Below are positions 1 to 5,139 of a DNA stretch of 5,139 nt, one piece after another. The translations under genes and the position numbers were made by a program. Source of the stretch: Moraxellaceae bacterium. Lineage in GTDB: Bacteria; Pseudomonadota; Gammaproteobacteria; Pseudomonadales; Moraxellaceae. The stretch lies in NCBI GenBank assembly GCA_030684415.1, contig JAUXNL010000313.1, forward strand, positions 1-5,139. The letters run 5' to 3'. Position 1 is the stretch's first letter. Every line of letters starts with the position of its first letter. Below the pieces are notes generated by a model. That model worked only from the letters and a program-made list of their open reading frames with translations. It searched no databases and was not told where the DNA came from.

Positions 1-15
1 TTTTTCAGCAAGCTG
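1..15 (+). repeat. Partial dispersed repeat box at window edge
   Basis: The first 15 bases (TTTTTCAGCAAGCTG) are identical to 1546-1560, which is the left end of repeat copy A, and the first ten recur at 5116-5125. After base 15 the similarity to copy A stops. This is therefore either a truncated copy or a different member of the family whose other part lies outside the window. The rest of the gene-free stretch up to 213 shows no further clear structure apart from the ribosome binding site of the next gene. Confidence 0.55.
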
Positions 16-200
16 TTAAGACGGAGCCACCAGCGTTTTACACGTCATCCCGGTGACTCGCAGAGAGTGCCGTGCCGTTCATGCTGTGCAGCGTTGCGTT
101 GGCCAGAAGTTCGCCAGAAATCCACCGTCTGCCGGCGTCGCTATTGCTAGACTGCCAACAGCTTGCCAAATACACGTCAACGCGGCCAAACGACCGTTGC

Positions 201-207
201 GGGAGAG
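201..207 (+). promoter_or_regulatory. Ribosome binding site deciding the phospholipase start
   Basis: GGGAGAG lies six bases before the ATG at 214. It favours that ATG over the in-frame TTG at 163, which would add 17 residues unlike a patatin N-terminus and has no comparable purine-rich site. Confidence 0.65.
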
Positions 208-213
208 CGCTTC

Positions 214-1419
214 ATGCTGGGCACTCACGAAAGGAAACGCACCGCTCTGATCCTGTCCGGAGGCGGCGCCCGCGCGGCCTATCAGGTCGGCGTGTTGCGG
301 GCGATTTCCGAAGCCTTCCCACCCGGCTGCCACAATCCATTCGACATCATCTGCGGCACCTCCGCCGGCGGGCTCAACGCTGCCGGACTCGCCACCCACG
401 CCGGCTGCCTCTCCGACGGCGTGGCCATGCTCGAAACCGTATGGGGCGAATTCCGCACCGAGCAGGTGTATCGCACCGACTGGGGTGGCGTACTCGCGCG
501 TGCCGGACGCTGGCTATGGACCATGGCCTTCGGCCGGCTGCGTCGCGATCTGCCGGTTTCGCTGCTCGACAATAGCCCTTTGCGCGGCCTGCTCGATGCG
601 CACCTGTCCATGGAGAAAGTACAAGAGGCCATCGATCGTGGCCTGCTCGATGCGCTGTGCATTACCGCCTCGGGCTATTCCAGCGGTGAGTCTGTGAGTT
701 TTTTTCAGGGCGCTCCACATCTCGACAGTTGGAAGCGGGCACGCCGTGTCGGCATGCGCACCGCCATCACCATCGATCATCTGCTGGCCTCTGCCGCCAT
801 TCCCCTGCTGTTCCCGGCCGTAAAAGTGAACCGCGAATATTTTGGCGATGGTGCCTTGCGCCAATTAGCGCCCTTGAGCCCAGCCCTGCATCTTGGCGCC
901 GAAAAAGTGCTGGTCATTGGCGTGGGGGGGCAAGCCGATACCACTGCCCGCGAAAAGTCCCTGAGCTATCCCAGCATTGCGCAAATCGTCAGCCACATCA
1001 TGAGCAGCTCGTTTGTCGACAGTCTCGAGGCCGACATCGAGCGCCTGACCCGCGTCAACAAAACTGTGAGCCTGATTCCGGAAGACGTGCGCCGACAGCA
1101 CTCGACACTGCGCGAAGTGGATGTGCTGGTGATTTCCCCGCCGGCCCAAGTGCTCGATATGGTCGCCATGCGTCACGCCGACCGTCTGCCGAAAAGCATC
1201 CGCATGTTTGTGCGCGGCTCCGGTGCCACCCAGCGCTCCGGCTCCGGCGTACTCAGCTATCTCCTCTTCGAAGCCGCTTACTGCCAGGACCTTATGGCAC
1301 TCGGCTATCACGACGGCATGGCCCGGCGCGACGACATCCGCCGCTTTCTCAACATCCCCGAAGACAGCAACGCCAGTGCATCGCCAAGCAATGTATTGGC
1401 CTTCAAGCGCGCCGACTGA
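214..1419 (+). CDS. Patatin-like phospholipase family protein
   Basis: A 401-residue patatin-fold lipid acyl hydrolase. The three family signatures are all present in order. The glycine-rich oxyanion-hole loop is SGGGARAAYQVGVLRA (residues 15-30). The nucleophile elbow is GTSAGG (48-53) with catalytic Ser50. The second dyad member is Asp212 in the DGALRQ motif. The fold therefore spans about residues 10-220, and the protein should be an active Ser/Asp esterase on phospholipid or other acyl ester substrates. The remaining 180 residues, roughly 221-401, form a C-terminal part I do not recognise. It contains a hydrophobic stretch around SYLLFEAAYCQDLMALGY, which resembles an interface helix more than a membrane span. 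There is no signal peptide, so a cytosolic or inner-membrane-associated location is likely. The start at 214 is chosen on the ribosome binding site. No partner gene lies close on the same strand; the next gene begins 354 bp away behind repeats. The exact substrate cannot be inferred. Confidence 0.93.
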   Translation: MLGTHERKRTALILSGGGARAAYQVGVLRAISEAFPPGCHNPFDIICGTSAGGLNAAGLATHAGCLSDGVAMLETVWGEFRTEQVYRTDWGGVLARAGRWLWTMAFGRLRRDLPVSLLDNSPLRGLLDAHLSMEKVQEAIDRGLLDALCITASGYSSGESVSFFQGAPHLDSWKRARRVGMRTAITIDHLLASAAIPLLFPAVKVNREYFGDGALRQLAPLSPALHLGAEKVLVIGVGGQADTTAREKSLSYPSIAQIVSHIMSSSFVDSLEADIERLTRVNKTVSLIPEDVRRQHSTLREVDVLVISPPAQVLDMVAMRHADRLPKSIRMFVRGSGATQRSGSGVLSYLLFEAAYCQDLMALGYHDGMARRDDIRRFLNIPEDSNASASPSNVLAFKRAD

Positions 1420-1452
1420 GCCTGACCGCATCCTGTCCCCCACCCACACTTG

Positions 1453-1539
1453 CATGCCCTTCGACAGGGCAAGAGCAAACGAAAGTTCAATGACTGTCCG
1501 TTAAAAAAATCCGTTCGTGCTGAGTTTGTCGACGCATGG
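1453..1539. repeat. Degenerate REP-type inverted doublet
   Basis: Two arms face each other, 1453-1482 and 1511-1539. The right arm read on the minus strand begins CCATGCGTCGACA and ends CACGAACGG. The left arm read forward begins CATGCCCTTCGACA and ends CAAACGA. They share CATGC, TCGACA and AACG blocks with small gaps. The arms resemble the dispersed palindromic sequence with the core TTCGACAAGCTCAG..CGAACGG that I recall as common in proteobacterial intergenic DNA; this recollection is not a database result. Paired arms around a short 28-bp spacer are the usual layout of REP doublets, which are non-autonomous elements mobilised by RAYT transposases elsewhere in a genome. No transposase gene is present here. 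The element lies 33 bp after the phospholipase stop and could form a hairpin at the 3' end of its mRNA. Confidence 0.5.
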
Positions 1540-1545
1540 TCGGGA

Positions 1546-1656
1546 TTTTTCAGCAAGCTGAATCCATCACTCAAGCGTGATGGATTCGCGACCCGGCCAT
1601 CCTTGGCCGGGAAACCGCTAGCTAAAAATCATTTTCAGCCAGCGGCTCATGCGCTT
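1546..1656 (+). repeat. Dispersed three-hairpin repeat, copy A
   Basis: The element opens with TTTTTCAGCAAGCTG, followed by three successive hairpins. Hairpin 1 is GAATCCATCAC (1560-1570) with its perfect complement at 1577-1587, an 11-bp stem with a 6-nt loop. Hairpin 2 is CCCGGCCA (1592-1599) with its complement at 1604-1611, an 8-bp stem with loop TCCT. Hairpin 3 is 1615-1628 against 1632-1645, a 14-bp stem with two A-C mismatches. The element ends at GGCTCATGCGCTT. The same order of modules is found on the minus strand at 4966-5101. None of the hairpins is followed by a clean T-tract, so it is not a classical intrinsic terminator, though it may stabilise or attenuate the upstream mRNA. 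Confidence 0.75.
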
Positions 1657-1755
1657 GGCGCCCATTCCGTGGCTTCTCGTGGCGCCATGCCAGCCTGAGC
1701 GGTGCACGCCCTCGTGGCGTTTCGCAAAACATGCTAGAAACGGCCTCCGGGACAC

Positions 1756-1763
1756 GAGGAGAG
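1756..1763 (+). promoter_or_regulatory. Ribosome binding site of the AAA+ gene
   Basis: GAGGAGAG ends ten bases before the first of two adjacent ATG codons (1774 and 1777). The spacing favours 1774, although either could be used and the difference is one residue. A weak extended -10-like sequence (TGCTAGAAA, 1732-1740) lies just upstream, but it has no recognisable -35 partner. Confidence 0.6.
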
Positions 1764-1773
1764 CACAACCGCA

Positions 1774-3258
1774 ATGATGGCGAATTTCCAGGACCTGCGA
1801 ACGCTCGTCAAAAGCCGCACGCCTTTTATCATGGTGGAATCGCGCGAAGAAGCGCGCGCCCTGCTGCTGATGCAAAAAGTGGCGCGCGCCATGCCCCGTC
1901 TGCTGTTCCAGTGGACGGCCACACAAGGACTTCTGCGGCTGGACATTGCCGATGCCAAACCACAGTCCTTTGCGGCCGGTGCAGATGACGTGCTGGCGCA
2001 AATCCGCGCCAACAAGTCTGCCTCCATTTATGTGCTCTGCGACTTCCATCCCTGGTTGCACGACAGCCCGGTGCGCGTGCGCCAGTTGCGCGACATCGCT
2101 CTTGCGGCCGATACAACCGGCCACACGATTGTGTTCCTGAGCCATGCCCTGACGCTCCCGCCGGAGCTGCAAGGACATGCGGCCAGCTTTAGCCTGGCGC
2201 TGCCCAACGAGAACACGCTGCGTGAAATCATCGCCGAAGAAGCGCGCCTGTGGAGTCAGGCCCATCCCGGGCAAAAGGTGCTGGCCGACCCTCTCGCCCA
2301 CGACATGCTGGTACGGCTGCTCGCCGGCCTGACACATGCCGATGCACAACGCCTTGCCCGCCAGGCTATCGTCGATGATGGCGCTATTCGCGATGCCGAT
2401 CTGCCCGAGATCAACCGCAGCAAATTCCGCATGATGAACATGGAGGGCGTGCTGCAGTTTGAGTACGACACCCGTGGTTTGGCCGACATCGGCGGCCTGC
2501 GCCATCTCAAACAGTGGCTGGCCATCCGCCGCCAGCCCTTTCTGGGGGGAGCCGAAGCGCTGCTGGATACCCCACGTGGGGTCTTGCTGCTGGGCGTGCA
2601 GGGCGGCGGTAAAAGCCTGGCGGCCCGTGTGATTGCCGGCAGTTGGCAAGTGCCGCTGCTGCGCATGGATGCCGGCGCGCTCTATAACAAATTTCATGGC
2701 GAAACCGAGCGAAATGTGCGCGAAACCTTGCGTCTTGCCGACGCCATGTCGCCCTGCGTGCTCTGGATAGATGAAATCGAAAAAGCCATGGCGCAGGACG
2801 GCAACGACAACGGCACCTCCAGCCGTGTGCTCGGCACCTTGCTCACCTGGATGGCCGAGCGCAAAAGCCGCGTTTTTCTGGTGGCGACCGCCAACGACAT
2901 TTCCCGCCTGCCGCCTGAGCTGATGCGCAAGGGCCGCTTTGACGAGATTTTCTTTGTTGACCTGCCAGATGCGGCGTCACGCGCCGACATTTTCCGCATC
3001 CATCTGGGCAAGCGCAAAATTCCGGTGGAAAACATTGATTTCACGGCGGTCGCCGCCGCCAGCGAACGCTTTACCGGTGCCGAAATCGAGCAAGCCGTGG
3101 TGTCAGCCCGTTATCGGGCACATGCAGGCAGCGCCGCCATGACAACCGCAGACTTGCTCGCCGAACTCAGGGAGACCAAGCCGCTCGCCGTCACCATGGC
3201 CGAGAAAGTGGAAGGTTTGCGGCGCTGGGCGGCAGAACGTGCCGTCATGGCCGACTGA
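1774..3258 (+). CDS. Ycf46-like AAA+ ATPase
   Basis: A 494-residue AAA+ ATPase with one complete ATPase module in its C-terminal half. Residues 1 to about 225 form an N-terminal domain beginning with DLRTLVKSRTPFIMVESREE, typical of the Ycf46 group. A linker with the DIGGLRHLKQWL signature leads into the module. Visible motifs are Walker A GVQGGGKS (274-281, Lys280), Walker B VLWIDE (329-334, Asp333 and Glu334), sensor 1 Asn374 in ATAND, and two candidate arginine fingers, Arg385 and Arg388, in LMRKGRFD. All key residues for ATP binding, hydrolysis and oligomer assembly are intact. The domain order matches Ycf46, known from plastids and cyanobacteria (where a role in inorganic carbon use has been reported) and present in many other bacteria, in which its function is unknown. 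No membrane segment or protease domain is seen, so it is not FtsH. It is probably a cytosolic hexameric remodelling ATPase. The following gene starts 17 bp after its stop, suggesting an operon. Confidence 0.9.
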   Translation: MMANFQDLRTLVKSRTPFIMVESREEARALLLMQKVARAMPRLLFQWTATQGLLRLDIADAKPQSFAAGADDVLAQIRANKSASIYVLCDFHPWLHDSPVRVRQLRDIALAADTTGHTIVFLSHALTLPPELQGHAASFSLALPNENTLREIIAEEARLWSQAHPGQKVLADPLAHDMLVRLLAGLTHADAQRLARQAIVDDGAIRDADLPEINRSKFRMMNMEGVLQFEYDTRGLADIGGLRHLKQWLAIRRQPFLGGAEALLDTPRGVLLLGVQGGGKSLAARVIAGSWQVPLLRMDAGALYNKFHGETERNVRETLRLADAMSPCVLWIDEIEKAMAQDGNDNGTSSRVLGTLLTWMAERKSRVFLVATANDISRLPPELMRKGRFDEIFFVDLPDAASRADIFRIHLGKRKIPVENIDFTAVAAASERFTGAEIEQAVVSARYRAHAGSAAMTTADLLAELRETKPLAVTMAEKVEGLRRWAAERAVMAD

Positions 3259-3275
3259 TCAAAGAAGTGATGACG

Positions 3276-3611
3276 ATGCCGACAGAAAAAATCACCTGCC
3301 CGGCCTGCCTGAGCACGAACGCAGCGACAAACTACAAAGCGATTGAAAAAGACTGGTTCCGGTATAACAGTCACTGGGTTCAAAAATTTGTTTGTCCGAG
3401 TTGTCACAGTCAATTGCGCTGGGGGCCGACACTGAGCACCACGAGAAAGGTAGTGCATGTCGTTATTACCGTCATATTGATAATGTCTGCTATCTGGCTT
3501 CAAGCCACAGGAGTTATGGAATCAGCTTTACTGATGATCTGGTTCGCCATAATGCTGATTGATCAATCACGCCATATGACCCTGACGGTCATCCCCCAAA
3601 AGCCGTCTTGA
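3276..3611 (+). CDS. Small zinc-ribbon membrane protein, function unknown
   Basis: A 111-residue protein I do not recognise as a named family. Residues 8-11 (CPAC) and 40-43 (CPSC) form two CxxC knuckles 28 residues apart, which is the pattern of a four-cysteine zinc ribbon. This is followed by two hydrophobic segments, about 59-77 (VVHVVITVILIMSAIWLQA) and 80-95 (VMESALLMIWFAIMLI). The layout is a cytosolic metal-binding head and a two-helix membrane anchor. The likely start is ATG 3276, because AAGAAG (3262-3267) sits eight bases upstream. GTG 3267 and ATG 3270 are in frame, add only 3 and 2 residues, and are too close to that site. It follows the AAA+ gene by 17 bp and is probably co-transcribed with it. 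Its codons are noticeably more AT-rich than its neighbours, as in caa, att and aaa, so it may have a different history. Whether the metal site serves RNA, protein or no ligand binding is unknown. Confidence 0.75.
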   Translation: MPTEKITCPACLSTNAATNYKAIEKDWFRYNSHWVQKFVCPSCHSQLRWGPTLSTTRKVVHVVITVILIMSAIWLQATGVMESALLMIWFAIMLIDQSRHMTLTVIPQKPS

Positions 3612-3706
3612 GTGATAGGCGGCAGAAAATCTAGCATCTTTCGAGAAAATCACTGGCCATTCTGAAAACCATAATTGCAGATAAGTACTCACTCAACTCT
3701 GCGCCG

Positions 3707-3910
3707 TTAACCGTCGCGCGGGGCACCTTCGTCACATTTTTTGCAGTCGAGAAGATAACCGAGCATGGCAGCACGGCCCTCTTCGGTCATCACCCAGGGG
3801 CGGCTGGCCCATGGCGGATTGTGGCGCACATGCTGGTTGTGGCCACAGGCGAGCTCCGCCACCCAATGCGTCTCGTCGTCCTGGTGATAGCCCGCAATCG
3901 GTTGCTGCAT
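3707..3910 (-). CDS. DUF3565 family protein
   Basis: A 67-residue protein whose sequence fits the DUF3565 family: it opens QQPIAGYHQDDETHWVAELA and contains CGHNQHVRHNPPW and RPWV blocks, then an acidic-aromatic stretch, and ends with a DCKKC motif. Candidate metal ligands are Cys22, His24, His27, His30, Cys56 and Cys59. The spacing suggests a small zinc-binding fold, but the family has no established biochemical function. The start is ATG 3910; TTG 3913 immediately before it is also in frame, and a stop codon closes the frame a short way upstream. Neither start has its own Shine-Dalgarno sequence. The ATG overlaps by one base (TGATG) the stop of a possible leader ORF that does have one. It lies 92 bp downstream of tesB on the same strand and may share its transcript. 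No signal peptide or membrane segment is present. Confidence 0.85.
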   Translation of the reverse strand: MQQPIAGYHQDDETHWVAELACGHNQHVRHNPPWASRPWVMTEEGRAAMLGYLLDCKKCDEGAPRDG

Positions 3911-3948
3911 CAAGCGTTGACCAACAGGAAATGTGCGGAGCGTTTCAC
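3910..3948 (-). other. Possible 12-codon leader ORF coupled to the DUF3565 gene
   Basis: On the minus strand, GTG at 3948 opens a frame encoding MKRSAHFLLVNA, which stops at TGA 3912-3910. That stop overlaps the DUF3565 ATG by one base. A strong purine-rich site GAGGGG (3958-3953) lies just before the GTG. This would explain how the DUF3565 ATG, which lacks its own ribosome binding site, is translated. No homology can be claimed for so short a peptide, and the chance occurrence of such a frame is not negligible. Confidence 0.35.
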
Positions 3949-4002
3949 GTTACCCCTCATCACTCACGCAGATGAGCAGGAGCAGCACGCGACCAGACGC
4001 CA

Positions 4003-4875
4003 TCAGTATTTTTCCGGCACTTCGCGTAGGCGCATCAATCCTTCTTGCGCCGTGCTGGCAATCAGCCGGCCATCCTGCGCGTAAATCAGGCCACGGTTCA
4101 TGCCGCGTGAACTGGAGGCATTGGGCGCATCCATTTCATACAGCAGCCACTCATCCATGCGGAAGGGACGATGGAACCACATGGAGTGGTCAATGCTGGC
4201 AGCCTGCATGTTGTTCTGCATGAAGCTGACACCATGCGGCAGCATGGCTGTGCCCATCAAGGCAAAATCAGACGCAAAGGCCAGCACGCACTGGTGCAGG
4301 AAGGGATCATCCGGCAGACGGTTCTGTGCCCGCATCCACTGCAAGCGTTTCGCTTCCTGCTTTTGTGGGGCAAACGGATTGACGGGATTGACCGGACGAA
4401 TCTCGATGGGGCGCTCGCGGGCAAAGGCTTCTCGCACTTTTTCCGGAATCATCGGCGCAATTTTCTGGCGCAGCTCGGTCTCGCTGGGAATGCCGTCCGG
4501 CCCGTCTACCGATGGCATGGGCTGGTAATGCTCCAGCCCTTCTTCCGCAATCGCGAACGAGGCAGACATGATGAAAATGATCTCGCCATGCTGGATGGCT
4601 TTGACATTACGGGTGGCGAAACTCTTGCCGTCACGGATGCGCTCGACCTGATACACAATCGGGGCTCGGGTATCACCGGCACGCAAGAAATAACCATGCA
4701 GCGAATGAGCGAGACGGTCTTCTACTGTGCGCCCGGCCGCCATCAAGGCCTGGCCCAGCACCTGGCCGCCAAACACGTTCTTGCCAACGATGTTGTGGCT
4801 GATGCCGCGAAACAGCCCAGCTTCGATGATCTCCAGATCCAGTAAATCCAGAACTTCCTGCATCACATTGCTCAT
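4003..4875 (-). CDS. tesB: Acyl-CoA thioesterase II
   Basis: A 290-residue TesB-type thioesterase, close to the 286 residues of the E. coli enzyme. It hydrolyses medium- to long-chain acyl-CoA to free fatty acid and CoA in the cytosol. Two tandem hotdog domains are expected, roughly residues 10-115 and 155-285. The first contains the VFGGQVLGQAL and LHGYFLRAGD signatures. The second contains ASIDHSMWFHRPFRMDEWLL and TAQEGLMR. The catalytic residues known from E. coli (Asp204, Thr228, Gln278) align with Asp203 in FASDF, Ser227 in AASIDH and Gln277 in TAQEG. Ser in place of Thr is conservative and is found in other family members. The start ATG 4875 has AGGAG (4885-4881) five bases upstream; the in-frame TTG at 4893 would add six residues before it. 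The gene is followed by DUF3565 on the same strand and preceded by a repeat element. Confidence 0.96.
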   Translation of the reverse strand: MSNVMQEVLDLLDLEIIEAGLFRGISHNIVGKNVFGGQVLGQALMAAGRTVEDRLAHSLHGYFLRAGDTRAPIVYQVERIRDGKSFATRNVKAIQHGEIIFIMSASFAIAEEGLEHYQPMPSVDGPDGIPSETELRQKIAPMIPEKVREAFARERPIEIRPVNPVNPFAPQKQEAKRLQWMRAQNRLPDDPFLHQCVLAFASDFALMGTAMLPHGVSFMQNNMQAASIDHSMWFHRPFRMDEWLLYEMDAPNASSSRGMNRGLIYAQDGRLIASTAQEGLMRLREVPEKY

Positions 4876-4880
4876 GGCGA

Positions 4881-4885
4881 CTCCT
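4881..4885 (-). promoter_or_regulatory. Ribosome binding site deciding the tesB start
   Basis: AGGAG on the minus strand lies five bases before ATG 4875 and inside the six-codon extension that a TTG start at 4893 would give. It therefore supports the ATG. No convincing sigma-70 promoter was identified in the short space between this site and the repeat at 4966. Confidence 0.7.
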
Positions 4886-4965
4886 GCGGACAAATGACGG
4901 GGCAGTCAAAAAGGCCTGTGAGACTAGCCTAGCAGGGCAAAAAGTGGAACTGGCGTACCGCTCGT

Positions 4966-5101
4966 AAGCGACTGAGCCGCTGGCTGAGAAATGCTTTTCA
5001 GCCAGCGGCTTCCCAGCCGGGGATGGCGGATCAATCACCCTTGAGTGAGTGATTCAGCGTGGAGTGATTCCGGACATGTGCCGGAATCACTGGCTGAAAA
5101 A
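4966..5101 (-). repeat. Dispersed repeat, copy B, inverted relative to copy A
   Basis: Read on the minus strand, this stretch starts with TTTTTCAGC (5101-5093), continues CTGAATCACTCACTCAAG and ends CAGCCAGCGGCTCAGTCGCTT, the same order of blocks as copy A at 1546-1656. The terminal hairpin is better preserved here: AGCCGCTGGCTGAGAA (4975-4990) pairs with 4995-5010 over 16 bp, with a single G-T wobble and an ATGC loop. The middle CCATCC hairpin is degenerate. The main difference is an extra hairpin module at 5058-5092. The copy begins about 90 bp upstream of the tesB start codon, on its 5' side. Confidence 0.75.
5063..5091. repeat. Perfect 11-bp hairpin inside repeat copy B
   Basis: AGTGATTCCGG (5063-5073) and CCGGAATCACT (5081-5091) are perfect inverted repeats around a 7-base loop ACATGTG. 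The module (about 5058-5092) is absent from copy A, where three bases stand in its place. It resembles the common intergenic CCGGAATCA-type palindromes of proteobacteria, by recollection only. Confidence 0.7.
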
Positions 5102-5129
5102 GTCCGGGATAGGCGTTTTTCAGCACGCC
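5093..5129. repeat. Head-to-head repeat boxes with alternative hairpins
   Basis: GCTGAAAAA (5093-5101) and TTTTTCAGC (5116-5124) are exact inverted repeats separated by 14 bases. The first is the outer end of copy B; the second starts a further copy running rightwards out of the window. The right-hand box can alternatively fold locally, with GGCGT (5112-5116) pairing with ACGCC (5125-5129). No ORF of note occupies the remaining bases to 5139. Confidence 0.55.
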
Positions 5130-5139
5130 ACCAAGACCG

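Noticed and set aside
144..173. Possible sigma-70 promoter (TTGCTA with a CAAATA-like -10) before the phospholipase gene
   Set aside because: The -10 match is poor and the region offers several equally weak alternatives, so no promoter is claimed.
729..1493. Second forward frame overlapping the phospholipase gene
   Set aside because: Its translation is rich in Arg, Pro, Ser and His and low in hydrophobic structure, as expected for an out-of-frame shadow of the real gene.
1592..1650. Hairpins 2 and 3 of repeat copy A as an intrinsic terminator for the phospholipase gene
   Set aside because: Neither stem is followed by a run of T residues, and both belong to a repeat that also occurs in the opposite orientation upstream of tesB.
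1618..2697. Long minus-strand open frame opposite the AAA+ gene
   Set aside because: It lies antisense to a gene with complete AAA+ motifs, its translation shows no recognisable domain, and long antisense frames are expected in high-GC coding DNA.
214..3258. Patatin-like phospholipase near an AAA+ ATPase as a CBASS-like or other antiphage system
   Set aside because: There is no nucleotidyltransferase, sensor or other defence gene. The two genes are separated by a 354-bp repeat-filled gap, and the ATPase is of the Ycf46 type, which is not a known defence component.
3611..3654. AGTGAT and ATCACT inverted repeat as a terminator in the convergent gap
   Set aside because: The stem is only 6 bp with a 32-base loop and no T-tract follows; it is likely chance.

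Overview
The window carries five protein-coding genes, and the AAA+ gene, tesB and the DUF3565 gene are recognisable to family level or better. The mostly high-GC sequence, the TesB and DUF3565 families and the dispersed hairpin repeats suggest a proteobacterial chromosome, probably beta- or gammaproteobacterial. I cannot narrow the organism further from the sequence. I see no plasmid, phage, transposase, rRNA, tRNA or CRISPR signature.

Layout. Bases 1-213 hold no gene. They begin inside a dispersed repeat box and end in the ribosome binding site of a patatin-like phospholipase gene (214-1419, +). The gap 1420-1773 is filled largely by repeats: a degenerate REP-type inverted doublet (1453-1539), then a three-hairpin dispersed element (copy A, 1546-1656). 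Next comes a forward pair: a Ycf46-like AAA+ ATPase (1774-3258) and, 17 bp later, a small AT-richer gene for a zinc-ribbon membrane protein (3276-3611). The two are probably co-transcribed. The 95-bp convergent gap 3612-3706 shows no convincing terminator. On the minus strand, tesB (4875 down to 4003, acyl-CoA thioesterase II) is followed 92 bp downstream by a DUF3565 gene (3910 down to 3707). The DUF3565 start codon overlaps the stop of a possible 12-codon leader ORF. Upstream of tesB, 4966-5139 holds copy B of the dispersed element in inverted orientation and the start of a further copy that leaves the window.

Working together. The patatin-like enzyme (lipid acyl hydrolysis) and TesB (acyl-CoA hydrolysis) both act on acyl groups, but they lie on opposite strands and are separated by other genes, so this is not evidence of one pathway. 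The AAA+ ATPase and zinc-ribbon protein are the only pair whose spacing suggests a joint function.

Most notable observations. (1) Copies A and B are clearly the same modular repeat in inverted orientation around the AAA+/tesB block, and B carries an extra 35-nt hairpin module. (2) DUF3565 may be translated by coupling to a leader ORF. (3) A compositionally distinct zinc-ribbon membrane gene sits directly behind the AAA+ gene. I found no convincing new defence or mobile system; the genes are mainly ordinary chromosomal ones.
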